Shown piece after piece: positions 9,900 through 20,600 of a DNA stretch of 64,000 nucleotides. Numbering within the stretch: position 1 is the first letter of the stretch; each line of letters starts with the position of its first letter. The position numbers and the translations under genes are program-made. This DNA is from Ascoidea rubescens DSM 1968 (taxonomy: Eukaryota > Ascomycota > Saccharomycetes > Ascoideales > Ascoideaceae): NCBI RefSeq assembly GCF_001661345.1, contig NW_017962914.1:274439-338438 (forward strand), written 5' to 3'. The notes under the pieces were generated by a model that did not search any database, had not been told where the DNA came from, and was given only the letters and a program-made list of their open reading frames with translations.

Positions 9900-10799
9900 A
9901 TGAGCGCCCTTAAAGTCGAAGCTGAAATCTACAATTTTGGAGGTAGATTGTTAAAACTATCTCACGAATCGTTAGTCAATAATTGCTCTATGGGTGTAAA
10001 CTTGTACTTACCAAAACAATACTACGAAGGCAAAACTAAGATTCCTGTTTTATTCTATTTGGCAGGTTTGACATGTACTCCAGCTAACGGTTCAGAAAAA
10101 GCATTTTTCCAGCCTTACGCAGATAAATATGGTTTTGCTGTTGTATTCCCTGACACATCCCCCAGAGGTGTTAAAATTGAAGGGGACGATGAAACTTGGT
10201 CGTTTGGTACTGGTGCAGGATTTTACGTCGATGCAGTTCAAGAAAAATGGAAAAAAAACTACAACATGTATTCCTACATCCTCAAGGAATTGCCAACATT
10301 ACTAAAAACTAAATATACTCAGTTGGATTTTGACAATAAGTCCATCACTGGGCACTCAATGGGTGGATATGGTGCTATAATGTTCTTTTTGAGGAATCCA
10401 AATGAATTCAAAAGTTGTTCAGCTTTTGCACCAATTTTAAATCCCTCAAAGACCAATTGGGGTATCAAGTGCTTTGGAGGCTACTTGGGTGAGTCTGAAA
10501 GTGATAAAAAACTATGGGAAAAATACGATCCAGCAGAAATCATTTCTTCAAACTCCTACAAGGGCCCAGTAGTCCCTATTTTGATCCACCAGGGTGTGAA
10601 CGATCCATTTTACAAAGTCAAGGGCGACTATGACTACTTGACTCCCAACGAGTTCCTCGAGAAAATCAAAGGCTCCAACTACGAAAAGGATGTTACCTTG
10701 AAGTTTGTCGACGGTTTCGACCACTCCTACTTCTTCATCTCCAGTTTCTCTGGTGAACATGCTGCCCACCACGCCAAATATCTCGGTTTGCTCGATTAA
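9900..10799 (+). CDS. S-formylglutathione hydrolase (esterase D family)
   Basis: 299 residues, the usual family length. The alpha/beta-hydrolase nucleophile elbow GHSMGGYGA places Ser at residue 153. Likely partners are Asp 235 (HQGVNDPF) and His 275 (DGFDHSYFF). LAGLTCTPANGSEKAFF at about 54-70 carries the conserved Cys 59 seen in this family, and VVFPDTSPRG precedes the active-site lid. It hydrolyses S-formylglutathione to formate and glutathione, the second step of glutathione-dependent formaldehyde detoxification in the cytosol. It corresponds to S. cerevisiae YJL068C. No peroxisomal or mitochondrial targeting signal is obvious; the C-terminus is GLLD. Codons in the last 250 bp are visibly more GC-rich than in the first half. 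Confidence 0.95.
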   Translation: MSALKVEAEIYNFGGRLLKLSHESLVNNCSMGVNLYLPKQYYEGKTKIPVLFYLAGLTCTPANGSEKAFFQPYADKYGFAVVFPDTSPRGVKIEGDDETWSFGTGAGFYVDAVQEKWKKNYNMYSYILKELPTLLKTKYTQLDFDNKSITGHSMGGYGAIMFFLRNPNEFKSCSAFAPILNPSKTNWGIKCFGGYLGESESDKKLWEKYDPAEIISSNSYKGPVVPILIHQGVNDPFYKVKGDYDYLTPNEFLEKIKGSNYEKDVTLKFVDGFDHSYFFISSFSGEHAAHHAKYLGLLD

Positions 10800-11275
10800 C
10801 TAGCTAGCCAGCAGAGCACCCCCAAATTGTAGTCCATAGTAGTCCAGCATCAGCTCAACCTCAGCTCTGCGCCGGTTTTAAAGTAGCGTAATTCCAACAC
10901 TCCCACGATAAATACACATTTCTTCTCATTTCTTCTCATTTCTTCTCATTTCTTCTCATTGGAAACCACTGCCGGCTCGGCCAATCACAGCGCGCCAAAA
11001 ATCGCCGCGAAAAAGTGCATTTACCCGTTTTTTGCAAGATCTCCAAATTTCTCAACACAGTTTAAAATTCAAACCTCCATCCAATTGAAGGTTTTGATTA
11101 TTTTCTGACTGTTCGTAATCTGTTGAATCCATTATTGTCTGATTATATCTTCCTGTTTTCTTTCCTTTTTCAAAAGCTTGTAAATAAGATCTCTTTCTTT
11201 TTGATTATCCTTCACTTGTCCCAATTATTCATCCCAGCGACAGCTACAATATCACGATAATAATATTCTTTAATA
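10800..11275. promoter_or_regulatory. POR1 promoter region with CCAAT box and 10 bp tandem repeat
   Basis: Intergenic DNA between the esterase and POR1. It holds four exact copies of tcttctcatt (10921-10960) and, just after, a GC-rich patch with CCAAT at 10981-10985 (context GGCCAATCAC), a good Hap2/3/4/5 binding site 291 bp upstream of the POR1 start. Hap control is usual for mitochondrial genes in yeast; here it is an inference from the motif. Confidence 0.5.
10921..10960. repeat. Tandem repeat, 10 bp unit tcttctcatt x4
   Basis: Four exact copies just upstream of the CCAAT box in the POR1 promoter region. It is pyrimidine-rich on the plus strand and could keep the promoter free of nucleosomes (inference). 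Confidence 0.9.
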
Positions 11276-12136
11276 ATGGCTCCACCTGCATACTCTGATA
11301 TCTCTAAAAACTCTAATGGTTTATTGAACAAAGATTTCTACCATTTATCAAAGGCTTCTCTTGACGTTAAAACTGTCGCCCCCAATGGTGTTGCTTTCAG
11401 TCTTAAAGGTAAAACTGGCAAAGACGATTCCATCTCTTCAAATTTGGAAACCAAATATACCGACAAGGCTTCTGGTTTGACTTTAACTCAAGGATGGAAC
11501 ACTTCCAACTCTTTAGATACCAAGATTGAAGTTAAAGATGCTGGCGCTCCAGGCATAAAGGCTGAATTTGTCTCCAGTGTTGTCCCATCCGGTCCAAAAG
11601 GTGCCAGATTAAACTTATTCTTTGCTCAGCAATCTGTTAGTGCCAGAGCTTTTTTCAATTTATTGAAAGGTCCAACTTTTGTTGGTGACATTTCCATTGG
11701 CCACGATGGGTTTTTAGCTGGTTCAGAAGTCGCTTACGATATTGGTGCTGCTAAAGTTACCAAATACAGTGCTGCCGTTGGTTTCTCAACCCCAGTTTAC
11801 TCATTCTCTGTTACCGGTTTAAACAACTTGTCTCTTTACCAAGCTGCTTACTACCACAAAGTTTCTCCATTTGTTGAAGCCGGCGCCAGAGCTACTTACG
11901 ATATCAAAAATGGTGCCAACGCTGGAAAGCCAGTTGCAATTGAATTTGCCACTAAATACTCTTTAGACAGAACTGCTTTTGTTAAAGCCAAAATTGCTGA
12001 TTCCGGTTTAGCTGCTTTATCTTACTCTCAACAATTAAGACCTGGTGTCACCTTAGGTATTGGTGCTTCCTTTGATGCTTTAAGACTTGCTGAACCTGTT
12101 CACAAATTAGGTTTCTCTTTATCTTTCTCTGCTTAA
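11276..12136 (+). CDS. POR1: Mitochondrial outer-membrane porin (VDAC)
   Basis: 286 residues, close to the 283 of S. cerevisiae Por1. It starts MAPPAYSDISKNSNGLLNKDFYH, the conserved amphipathic N-terminal helix region of fungal VDAC, and ends with RPGVTLGIGASFDALRLAEP and VHKLGFSLSFSA, the terminal beta-strands with the sorting beta-signal. Between them are alternating polar and hydrophobic strands of a 19-strand barrel, including GLTLTQGWNT and GPTFVGDISIGHDG. It forms the voltage-dependent channel for ATP, ADP and metabolites in the outer mitochondrial membrane. The codon pattern (many GGT, GCT, TCT, TTA) suggests high expression. The promoter carries a CCAAT box. Confidence 0.97.
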   Translation: MAPPAYSDISKNSNGLLNKDFYHLSKASLDVKTVAPNGVAFSLKGKTGKDDSISSNLETKYTDKASGLTLTQGWNTSNSLDTKIEVKDAGAPGIKAEFVSSVVPSGPKGARLNLFFAQQSVSARAFFNLLKGPTFVGDISIGHDGFLAGSEVAYDIGAAKVTKYSAAVGFSTPVYSFSVTGLNNLSLYQAAYYHKVSPFVEAGARATYDIKNGANAGKPVAIEFATKYSLDRTAFVKAKIADSGLAALSYSQQLRPGVTLGIGASFDALRLAEPVHKLGFSLSFSA

Positions 12137-12661
12137 GTTAATTAGAATTTTAATTTCTTAATAAATACTGTTGATTTTCTTTGATTGTCATTTCTTTAAA
12201 TGCTTTACTCAAAAATATCATTATATTCTATTTAATATTCATCTAAATGCTTTAATTTAATACTGTATTATTGTTTTATTTGACTTTTCATTTTTATTAT
12301 ATTATATTATCAAAAGAATAAAATTAAAATCGCCAAAAATGAAATAAATGAAATAAATTCAATAAATTACATGAGAATTCAAAAGAATAAAAAAAAATTA
12401 AAATCACAAGATTAACTGTATAAAAGTAGTAAAAAAATTAAAATCAAGAAAAAAATAATTTGAATAATTCAAAATGTAAATAATAAAATAAAACAAGTAA
12501 AATAAACAAAATAAAAAAGGAGCATAAAATCCATTTTAACTAAAATTTAAAAGTAATTGATAAAGGGCAAAAAAAGGTATCTAATATACATAAAGAAAAA
12601 TAAAATTTTATTCTTACTACATGAAACCGACAATAAAACAATAAACGAATAACTCTTGAAT
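12137..12661. other. Convergent POR1/SPT7 intergenic region
   Basis: 525 bp of very AT-rich DNA between two convergent stop codons. It contains TATAT and AATAAA-like elements suited to 3' end formation on both strands and no ORF worth calling. Confidence 0.6.
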
Positions 12662-15600
12662 TTATTTAATCTTTATGCTTTTCATATTTCCGAGTTTTTC
12701 TCCTGAAACTCCATTGGGGATATTATTTTTAGTCAATGGATTGTTATCAATATTTTCGGTTTTGATATTAATGTTGTTTTCAATTTTAACATTGACACTA
12801 TTAGTGCCATTAGCCAGTATAGTATCATCGGGTTCTCTTAAGAAAAACGCTGTTGAAACTGATTTCTTCTTTGGTCCAGGAATCTTTCCACTGGGTGGAA
12901 GTTTAGGTCTGTTATTTCTTTGTTTTTGAGGTAAATCTTCATCTTCCAAAACCGTCATTTTGCTTTCATCATTTGTGATCAATTTATCTTTATTCTTGGG
13001 ATCCTTATCAAATCCAGCATTATTGAGACTATTCTTATAATTTCGAAGATGTATTATACGCGATTTTTCAAAACATTTTTCAAAGAAGGGTTGAATTAGC
13101 TTGATTTGTTTGCCAATATCGGCTTTTGTTAATTTAGGATAAACTTTGGTGTCAAATTCATGTAGCTCCACAAAATTACTGGAACTAGTTCCTTGTTGAT
13201 TAAGATAAGAATTATTCAATCTAGAATGTAGTAAATGTAAAGGAATTGAAGACGTTAACAATCCAAATTCTCTATCTAATCCTAGCTCTCTAAACCCAAA
13301 AAAGTCTTCACCGAGCTCATTAGAAAAATCACCAGTTAAAAATTGATCACTATTGTCATTGAATTGAGTTTCATTCATCAATCTGTCACCTAGTCCTGAT
13401 AATGATGGCCTTAATAAATCTTTCAAAAAATTTGAAAGCTTTTGCTTCAAATCCACAAGCTTTCCATTTTGTTTTAGGATTTTTTCCTCAATGTAAACAT
13501 AGAGATCATCAGGTTTATCAATTCCGTTCTCGACTAAAGTCGTCAAGATAACTTCACGCTTGGATTTCTTTTTATTTCTTGAATTTGTCTCAAAATGCGA
13601 TTTGAAAGTTTTGACTAAATTATTAAGAAAATTGGTAGCAACTTCAGTTAAAGTTTCCACTGCTGCTGGTTCGGTTGATTCAAATCCATTAGCCATTGCA
13701 ATCTTAGATATATTTCTTTTCATAATCGCGTACATTAATTTCGGATCAAAATGTTTTTCATATGTAGAAGAGTATCTAACCATTGGATCAATATCAATTT
13801 CTTTCAATTTTTGAAATTCAGGAGGTTTCATTTGAGAGTGATGTAAGAACTGATTCTGTTGCATTTGTCGAATTAAAGATATTTTAAAGCATGTTTTTCT
13901 TATGAGTTGCATTTCATTGATGTTAGCTAGTACTGTTTTGTTTAGTCCATTTTCTGGCGATCCGAAATCAGAAAGTTTGGGAGCAATCTTTTCTGAATTG
14001 GCTTGTTTTTGTTGGCAAATAATCGTATCCGCAATGATGTTTTCTTCTTTATTCAAATCTTCTGGTGTTAAGCCATTATATGAGATTGGAGGCAACCCAA
14101 CCGAATTATCATATTCAATTAAATACAAATCGTTATGATCATCTAGCAATTCAGGAGCAGTACTGCTTAAAATTTCGTTGGTGACATTTTCGTCTCGAGA
14201 TAAATTGTCTGATCTTATATCTTTCAAATAATTTTCAAAGTTTATCATTTTATTTGATTTTCTTAAAAGAGCTTCTGACTCAACATTCAATTTGTTATTC
14301 TTAAACAACTCCGATCGTTTGAAACAGTAATCCCCTCGTATTTTGGAAGTGATATTTCTCCAATCTTGCAGCTCAATGTCATCGTCATCATCGTCATCGT
14401 CATCATCGTCATCATTGGGATCAATGTTATTATTATCTATAATATTTGTATCATCGTCGTCGTCTTCAGGTGCTGGAGAATCAAATGAAGAAAATGGAGT
14501 ACCAACTGTTGACACAATATTTTGGGATTGATGCTGTTGAAGCAAATTCAAATCAGTATGTTTAGTGCTAAGACCAATCGGAGCGCTTAATCTTGAATTT
14601 TTAACAGGTCTAGAATGACCATCACTTGATCGCTTGACACCTTTTCCTCTTTGAGTGGATTCTCTAAGCTGTTCGAGATTATTAAGTTTTTCCAATTCTT
14701 CTTCTTCTCTTTCAACATCGGCTCTGTTTCTAACGACTATATCAGGGATCAGTGGAATGAGCGATTCAGTTTTTTTTCTCATTTCAATTGCATGAATTCT
14801 TAAAGGATTACTTGGTTGTGAGTTATAAGTTAAACAATTGGACCAAATCAAGAATAAATCATCAAGAAATTCTTGTTTTGATTTATATTGGTAGGTTTTT
14901 AGTTTTTTCAAAACAGTGTTTAGCTCCATGGGTTTTTTGATAAAATGAGCATAATCCGGAGCCTCTTTTTTACTGACCCTATTTAAAAAATGGACTGAAT
15001 GCTCTGTGTAATTTCTCAATTCTGCGACGACCTTTTCGCAGGCCTCATAAAGTTCTTCTTGACCAATTTTATCATCTGAAGCCCATTTGGATCTATTTTT
15101 GCGAACGTCGGAGAACAAATGTCTTAACTCTCTGTTATTAAGAGGAATCATGTCTCTTTTATCTTCGATTCTACTTAGAAGATGTTTGAGGGACAAATTT
15201 GCAGCACCCAAGTTCATAGTTTTCTGCTTTACTGAGACATTGCTAGTCTTTTTGGAAGTCTTTTTAGAGGATTTAGAAGTCTTTGAAGAGTAGAGCATGG
15301 AGTCATTTAGTATTTGGTTATTGATGTTCATGGAGATATTTAGGTTGATTGAAGGTTTTGTGTTTGAGATTTGCTCGTTTAATTTTTTATCACTTTCTTG
15401 TAATTTTTTTCTTTTAAGGAGATTTTCCTTGTCTGCTTCAAAATTGTGATAAGTTTTGTTAAAGTTTTTGATAATTTCAAACTCTCGATTATTATTGTTG
15501 CTTATGTTTGAGTTATTGTTGATATTATCAGTTGATGTGGTATCTCTTTCAGATTTTATTGAAAGTAGAGTGTTCGGCACTATTAAAGAGTTGTCAGGGA

Positions 15601-16921
15601 TTATTTTGGATATGCTAATAATGGATTGATCTGAGATTGTAGAATTTTCAAATTTGTTATTGTTTATTTCGTTTATTTTTTCTTTTATCGAGGTGCTAGA
15701 GAGATTAATGATTTTGTTATCGGGGTCTAGTTGTAGTATTATGATTCCATTTTTTTGGTTGTATTTTTTTAGTAAAGATGATTCTGGAGAGTTGGGCAAG
15801 TTATTTTCAGGGAGTTGATTAGTATTTTGGTTTTGGTTTTCATTTTCATCAGTATTATCGTTATTTTTATGTTCATCGTCGTCGTCGTCGTCGTCGTCGT
15901 CGGCGTCGGCATCATAATCATCGTCATAATCATCATCTTCATCTCTAATGGGATTTACGATTTTTTGGGTGGATGAATTTTTGATTTCAGATACAATTTG
16001 ATGGTCATTGTTGTTGTGATTAGTTTGAGATGGATTTTTTTGATCATCTTGATCGTGTTCATTATCGGTATCAACCTCAAAGATTTTGAATTCGTCTTTA
16101 TTTATGGTGTCTAAGAAATCGTTTTTTGAAGATAAGGATCGCACTTGATCCGAGAAATCGTTTGGAGGATATAGTTTGTTGTAATAGAAGTAGTCAATAG
16201 CCTTTTCCCATAGAAGAAATCTAATTTTCAAGGCCAAAGATTTTGAGAAAGTTAGACCTTTTTGAAATTTATAATTTGAGATTTTGTGTGTAATAAGATT
16301 TTGAATATTTTGGATATTTTGGATATTTTGGATATTTTGGATATTTTGAATAACTGGGACTGAATTTTCAGCTTCTATTTTGATATTATTGTCAGTAGAT
16401 ATAAGAGTGTTGGTATTAGAATGGATGTTATTTGTGATGATACCCTCACTAGTTTCATTACGAGTACTTGGGATATTGTCGTCATTTTCAGTTTTAATAA
16501 AAGGTTTTTGATCTATGTGATCTTTTTGAACAGAGATATTGGCTATGGGATCGCTTGCAGAGGCACTTTCCAATTTTATTTTCTTTCTTGGTAGCTCAGA
16601 GTGTGTGGTATCTTGATCAATGCCTTCGTGTTTAGGGTTAGCACTATCTTTGCTGTTGTGGGTGTCTTTCTCTTTATCATTGAAGATAATGGAAATTTTG
16701 CCTTGCATAAAGTAATCCCATAGAACTCTACTCTCTTTCTGGGAGTCCTTTTGCTGGTCATTGTGCGAACCAAAAATGAGCCTGAGAATGGCAGATTGCT
16801 GGTTGTTCAAGTACAAGCTGAAGAACTTCTTCTCAAGATACAACTTCTTTGCAATTGGATATAGTTTGTGAACATCGTTAGATTGAAAAATAGATAAACT
16901 GGCGTAGTTGGACGAGTCCAT
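12662..16921 (-). CDS. SPT7: SAGA complex subunit Spt7 (bromodomain and histone fold)
   Basis: 1419 residues from the ATG at 16919-16921 (MDSSNYASLSIFQSND); a 16-codon longer reading begins with TTG and is not preferred. A conserved segment at about 575-640 (LSLKHLLSRIEDKRDMIPLNNRELRHLF) leads into the bromodomain at about 590-715, with the KKPMELNTVLKKLK and WSNCLTYNS blocks that surround the acetyl-lysine pocket. A histone-fold region follows near residues 1060-1150 (AVETLTEVATNFLNNLVKTF). Spt7 scaffolds SAGA and pairs with a partner histone-fold subunit. Oddities are long Asp runs (about residues 340-350 and 840-850), Asn-rich stretches and six IQN repeats. S. cerevisiae Spt7 is about 1330 aa. 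It diverges from TAF13. Confidence 0.93.
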   Translation of the reverse strand: MDSSNYASLSIFQSNDVHKLYPIAKKLYLEKKFFSLYLNNQQSAILRLIFGSHNDQQKDSQKESRVLWDYFMQGKISIIFNDKEKDTHNSKDSANPKHEGIDQDTTHSELPRKKIKLESASASDPIANISVQKDHIDQKPFIKTENDDNIPSTRNETSEGIITNNIHSNTNTLISTDNNIKIEAENSVPVIQNIQNIQNIQNIQNIQNLITHKISNYKFQKGLTFSKSLALKIRFLLWEKAIDYFYYNKLYPPNDFSDQVRSLSSKNDFLDTINKDEFKIFEVDTDNEHDQDDQKNPSQTNHNNNDHQIVSEIKNSSTQKIVNPIRDEDDDYDDDYDADADDDDDDDDDEHKNNDNTDENENQNQNTNQLPENNLPNSPESSLLKKYNQKNGIIILQLDPDNKIINLSSTSIKEKINEINNNKFENSTISDQSIISISKIIPDNSLIVPNTLLSIKSERDTTSTDNINNNSNISNNNNREFEIIKNFNKTYHNFEADKENLLKRKKLQESDKKLNEQISNTKPSINLNISMNINNQILNDSMLYSSKTSKSSKKTSKKTSNVSVKQKTMNLGAANLSLKHLLSRIEDKRDMIPLNNRELRHLFSDVRKNRSKWASDDKIGQEELYEACEKVVAELRNYTEHSVHFLNRVSKKEAPDYAHFIKKPMELNTVLKKLKTYQYKSKQEFLDDLFLIWSNCLTYNSQPSNPLRIHAIEMRKKTESLIPLIPDIVVRNRADVEREEEELEKLNNLEQLRESTQRGKGVKRSSDGHSRPVKNSRLSAPIGLSTKHTDLNLLQQHQSQNIVSTVGTPFSSFDSPAPEDDDDDTNIIDNNNIDPNDDDDDDDDDDDDIELQDWRNITSKIRGDYCFKRSELFKNNKLNVESEALLRKSNKMINFENYLKDIRSDNLSRDENVTNEILSSTAPELLDDHNDLYLIEYDNSVGLPPISYNGLTPEDLNKEENIIADTIICQQKQANSEKIAPKLSDFGSPENGLNKTVLANINEMQLIRKTCFKISLIRQMQQNQFLHHSQMKPPEFQKLKEIDIDPMVRYSSTYEKHFDPKLMYAIMKRNISKIAMANGFESTEPAAVETLTEVATNFLNNLVKTFKSHFETNSRNKKKSKREVILTTLVENGIDKPDDLYVYIEEKILKQNGKLVDLKQKLSNFLKDLLRPSLSGLGDRLMNETQFNDNSDQFLTGDFSNELGEDFFGFRELGLDREFGLLTSSIPLHLLHSRLNNSYLNQQGTSSSNFVELHEFDTKVYPKLTKADIGKQIKLIQPFFEKCFEKSRIIHLRNYKNSLNNAGFDKDPKNKDKLITNDESKMTVLEDEDLPQKQRNNRPKLPPSGKIPGPKKKSVSTAFFLREPDDTILANGTNSVNVKIENNINIKTENIDNNPLTKNNIPNGVSGEKLGNMKSIKIK
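16305..16349. repeat. In-frame 9 bp tandem repeat inside SPT7
   Basis: Five units of atattttgg (the last varies), read on the minus strand as the IQN repeat near residue 195 of Spt7. The length is a multiple of three per unit, so copy-number change would keep the frame. It is likely polymorphic between strains. Confidence 0.85.
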
Positions 16922-17172
16922 GGTCGAATCGTATGGCTGGAGTAGGAAACTCTTCTTGTGAACAAACAAAAGATAGCAGCACAGTGGATGGAGACCTAGG
17001 TCGAGTATAACAAAGCTGAAGTAGCAACGATTTAGAGCTGGAGCAGTATCTGAAGCAGACCTAAGCAGTTATGTTGGAGCTGGGCAGAAAGCGTCTTTTC
17101 GCCCACAAAAAAAGTCGCTCTCAGAAAGAGACGGAGCACTTCTTCTGCTTCTTCTTCTTCACCAACCTGATC
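16922..17172. promoter_or_regulatory. Divergent SPT7/TAF13 promoter
   Basis: Only about 251 bp separate the two start codons, one for a SAGA subunit and one for a TFIID subunit. The stretch is GC-richer than most spacers here. An upstream ATG at 17071-17073 is in frame with TAF13 and would add 34 residues including a Phe run. I regard it as leader because the conserved protein begins at 17173, but it could be used. Confidence 0.5.
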
Positions 17173-17586
17173 ATGGGAAAGACCACCAAGAAGAAGGGCT
17201 TGAGCTTGCAAAGCGACATCGAGCGATTGATGTTTGCCTGTGGCGACGTTTCCAATCCTTTGCCCGAGACTGCTGCTGCCTTGGAGAGCATTCTTGTCGA
17301 GTACATTGTGGACATTGTAAGTGCTTCCTTGCTCCAGCTCCAGTTCCAGCTCCTCTACTAACAGCTCTCACTCCAGAGCCACCAGGCTGCCTTGATTGCA
17401 CACACCTCAGGAAGGTCCAAGATCAAGGTCGACGATATCCAGTTTGCGTTGCGAAAGGACCCCATCAAGCTCGGCAGATTGAACGAGTTGATTGCGCTCC
17501 AGAAAGACATTCTCAAGGCCAAAAAGGCCTTTGACGACAAGTTTGGCACTGCCAATGCTGCTAACAAGAAGGTTTCTTTCAAATAG
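17173..17586 (+). CDS. TAF13: TFIID subunit Taf13 (histone fold), one intron
   Basis: Two exons, 17173-17316 (48 codons) and 17377-17586, give 117 residues. The histone fold spans the junction: exon 1 has LSLQSDIERLMFACGDV and ALESILVEYIVDI; exon 2 has HTSGRSKIKVDDIQFALRKD followed by PIKLGRLNELI. FALRKDPIKLGR is nearly identical to S. cerevisiae Taf13. The protein pairs with Taf11 in TFIID and helps load TBP. The acidic C-terminal tail of the S. cerevisiae protein is missing, so this copy is short. Codons are GC-rich (AAG, CTC, GTC, GAC), unlike the AT-ending codons of neighbours. It ends 94 bp before the convergent end of ELP1. Confidence 0.93.
17317..17376 (+). other. TAF13 spliceosomal intron, 60 nt
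   Basis: Starts GTAAGT, carries CTACTAAC with a consensus TACTAAC branch site near 17357-17363, and ends CTCCAG at 17376. It lies between codons (phase 0) after residue 48, in the middle of the histone fold. The unspliced reading meets an in-frame stop within the intron, so splicing is needed for the full protein. It is the only spliceosomal intron I could support in the window. Confidence 0.95.
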
Positions 17587-17680
17587 TATATTATGCTATA
17601 TATCGACGAACATTACGTGTGTTGCAAGACAAAAATCAGGTTGGAACGCCAAATTCTGGGAAACCAATGCCCTTTCCCAC

Positions 17681-20600
17681 TCAGTAGTCCAATATCTTCT
17701 TACTTTCAAAGTCTTTGATTTGGGGAATTGCTATCTCAGGAAGATAGTATATCTCTCCATACTCATCGATTCTTTCTCTGTCCTTTTCGGATATAGTGTA
17801 TATCTCCCCAACGTTTTCTTGCAATAGCAAGATTACTTCTTTTGCCAACTTCTGTAAGCTGTGTGCCTTTGTAATCTGTTTTCTTCTGATCAATGCTTCG
17901 AGCAAATTGTTGCAGTCTCTCTTCGACTTTTCCAATCTCTCCACCAATCTGCTCACACTATTGATCAAATATTCTTCCTCATACACTGTGCCCTTTTTAC
18001 CTCTGGCTTTCTTTCGCTCTTCTCTGCGACGGTTTTTCACTGTTCTTCGTGAAACTCCTGTTTTCGCTGTACCACTTGTTTTACCTGTGTATCTTGTGAA
18101 AAACGATTCCTTTGTCGATGCCATGGATTCAGCAACAGAAACTCCATCAGGAATATCTCCATTTGCTTCTCCCAATCCAGTGTAAAAAACATACAAATCC
18201 TGCTTCTTCTTTTGTCTCAATTCCCTCAACCTCTTCAATTGGGAATTGATCTGTCCCTTGAAATCACTAAATAGCTCAAGCAATGTTCCAAACCCATCGT
18301 TCAATTCATCGTCAATAACTTCCAATAACTCCAACCTATTTTCCTTAATAACCAACAAAATAGCCTCATCAAAGTAGTATTCTTTACAATACAACTTGCA
18401 TGCCTCAAGAAGATTATTTCTGTAATAATATTCAATTTTACCGGCATCAAAATACCTATGATCCTCCGTCAACAACGTTATCAATCTTTCATAAACATCC
18501 TCTTGATCATCGCTATGTTCAATAATCGAAATGGCTTTGCTCCATGCTCTCCCCATAATATATGATTCAATAGCATTTCTGTAATCATTTAACAGCTCAT
18601 ATGCTAATCCACTCTCAATATACTCATGCTCTTCATATAAATACTCGGCATAGTATTTCAATATCTCATTGAAACGTATGCTCTCATATTCAAATAGCTT
18701 GAGTGCTTCTGTATATAAATTGTGGTTGACAACATAATCATCTATTTCCCCATTAATATCATCCTCACTTATGTAATCTTTATTATTGCTTTGTTTCTCC
18801 TTGTATATCAAATATAGATGGTTTAACCCTGAATTATAGTTTTTAAGGTAATCATCAATCATGAACTTTCTCCTAAGTTCTTTATTGATATATAGCCTAT
18901 TTAAAAATGGCAAATACTCCTTGGGATCCTTTTGTGACTTTTGAGCAATCAATAAAGTTAAATTTATATAATAATAGCTCAACGATACTTTATAAAGATA
19001 GTTGACATCTTGAAGGAAACATAAATATTCAATAGATTTTTCCAATGCATCTTGATCTTTGATTTTAGAAATCAACTCAAATGCTTCTTTGAGATTAGGT
19101 GGATTTTGACATGCATATGATGTTAAAATAGTCCTTAAATATTCCTTTTCATATTTGGCTTCGGACAATAATACATTCAAAATAGCGTTACACACTTTAT
19201 TAACCTTAGAATCTTCAGGGGGTTTGTTTTCTTTTTTGTCCTTGATATTAGGTTTTTTATCGTCTTGAATCGAAATCGTTCCCATTTTATTTGTTATATT
19301 AACAATATCTTCTTTTTTCTTGCCTGCTTCATCATCTATACTCAAGGACTGTTTGTACTTGGTTTGTGTGACATCTTCTTCATGTAAGCAAGAGATGAAT
19401 AAATTTAAATTATCGACTTTTCGGATTTGATTAATGAAATATTCAATATTTTCTAAAAATAATTTTGGATTATAATCGTATAATATATCGAAATCAATTC
19501 TATTGGTTTTGCATTTTAAAAATGCTGATGCATACTTTTTATTTTCAATTTGTTTTCTAATGTCATTTAAAACCATTATTCTAGGATAAATAGTTTCAAG
19601 ATTTCCTCTTGGAGCTTGAAGAACAACAGACGACTTTTCTGGTATAACAGAAACCAACAATGATCCACGCTCTATTGATCTGATTCTTTCATCGTTAGGA
19701 TTAAAGTTATGAATGTTATTGTCATAATGTTTATCAAGTTTGCTGTTATTCAAATCAAAATGATTACTGTTGTTATTGGTACTTTTCTTGTTGTCATCCT
19801 TGATATATTTGTTTTCAAAATTAATATCTTCGGGTTTTAGAGTAAGCAATTTAGCATTTAAATGGAAAAATTTTAATAAATGCTTTGCTGTTGTGAAGAT
19901 TAAATAGGTTTCGGTTAATTTGAATGAAGTAATTGAAGTGGTAAATTGGTCATCATTTAAATACAATTTACCATTTTTGGCTAGACCAAAACATATGTAT
20001 TGATCATCGTCTTGGTTAAGATAATTTTGCTGGTCTTGCAAATCGTATTCAGAAGTGAAGTTTTCAATTTTAGGCGTATTTGGGTTCAATTTGGTTAGTT
20101 GATAATCAGAGCAATATTCAGGAAATGTGCAAATTTCAGTAATAATTTGATTTTCAATGTCATCAAAGACGTAAACATGGCCAGAAGAAGTTTGAAAAGT
20201 CAATTGGTCAAAACTCAAGCCTGGTTTTATAGCAATTATGATTTGTTTTTCTTTCTTGAAAGTTTGACCTAGAACGGGATTTGATAGATTTGAGATATCA
20301 ATGAATTGGATTAAAACATCATTTTTAAATTTGGAGTTCATCAAGACTGCAATGTGATTGTTATTAATAAAGCTGATTTGTCTAGCAAAATAATCTAAAC
20401 TAGTTGAGATGTTTGAAATTAAATTTGGAGAAGAGTGAGGATCAGTATCATTTAAGCTTTTGTGAACAATATAGATTTGATTTGAATTGGACAAAATTGC
20501 AAAAATCTCGTTTGATTTAGAAATGGCAATATCCAGAATATTTCCGTCAGGGATCAAATATTGAAATTGGTACATTGGAGGAGGAACGTTTAAGTCACCG

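Noticed and set aside
17071-17172. Upstream in-frame ATG for TAF13 adding 34 residues
   Set aside because: The added part has a Phe run unlike any Taf13, and the conserved protein begins with MGKTTKKK at 17173. It remains possible but unlikely.
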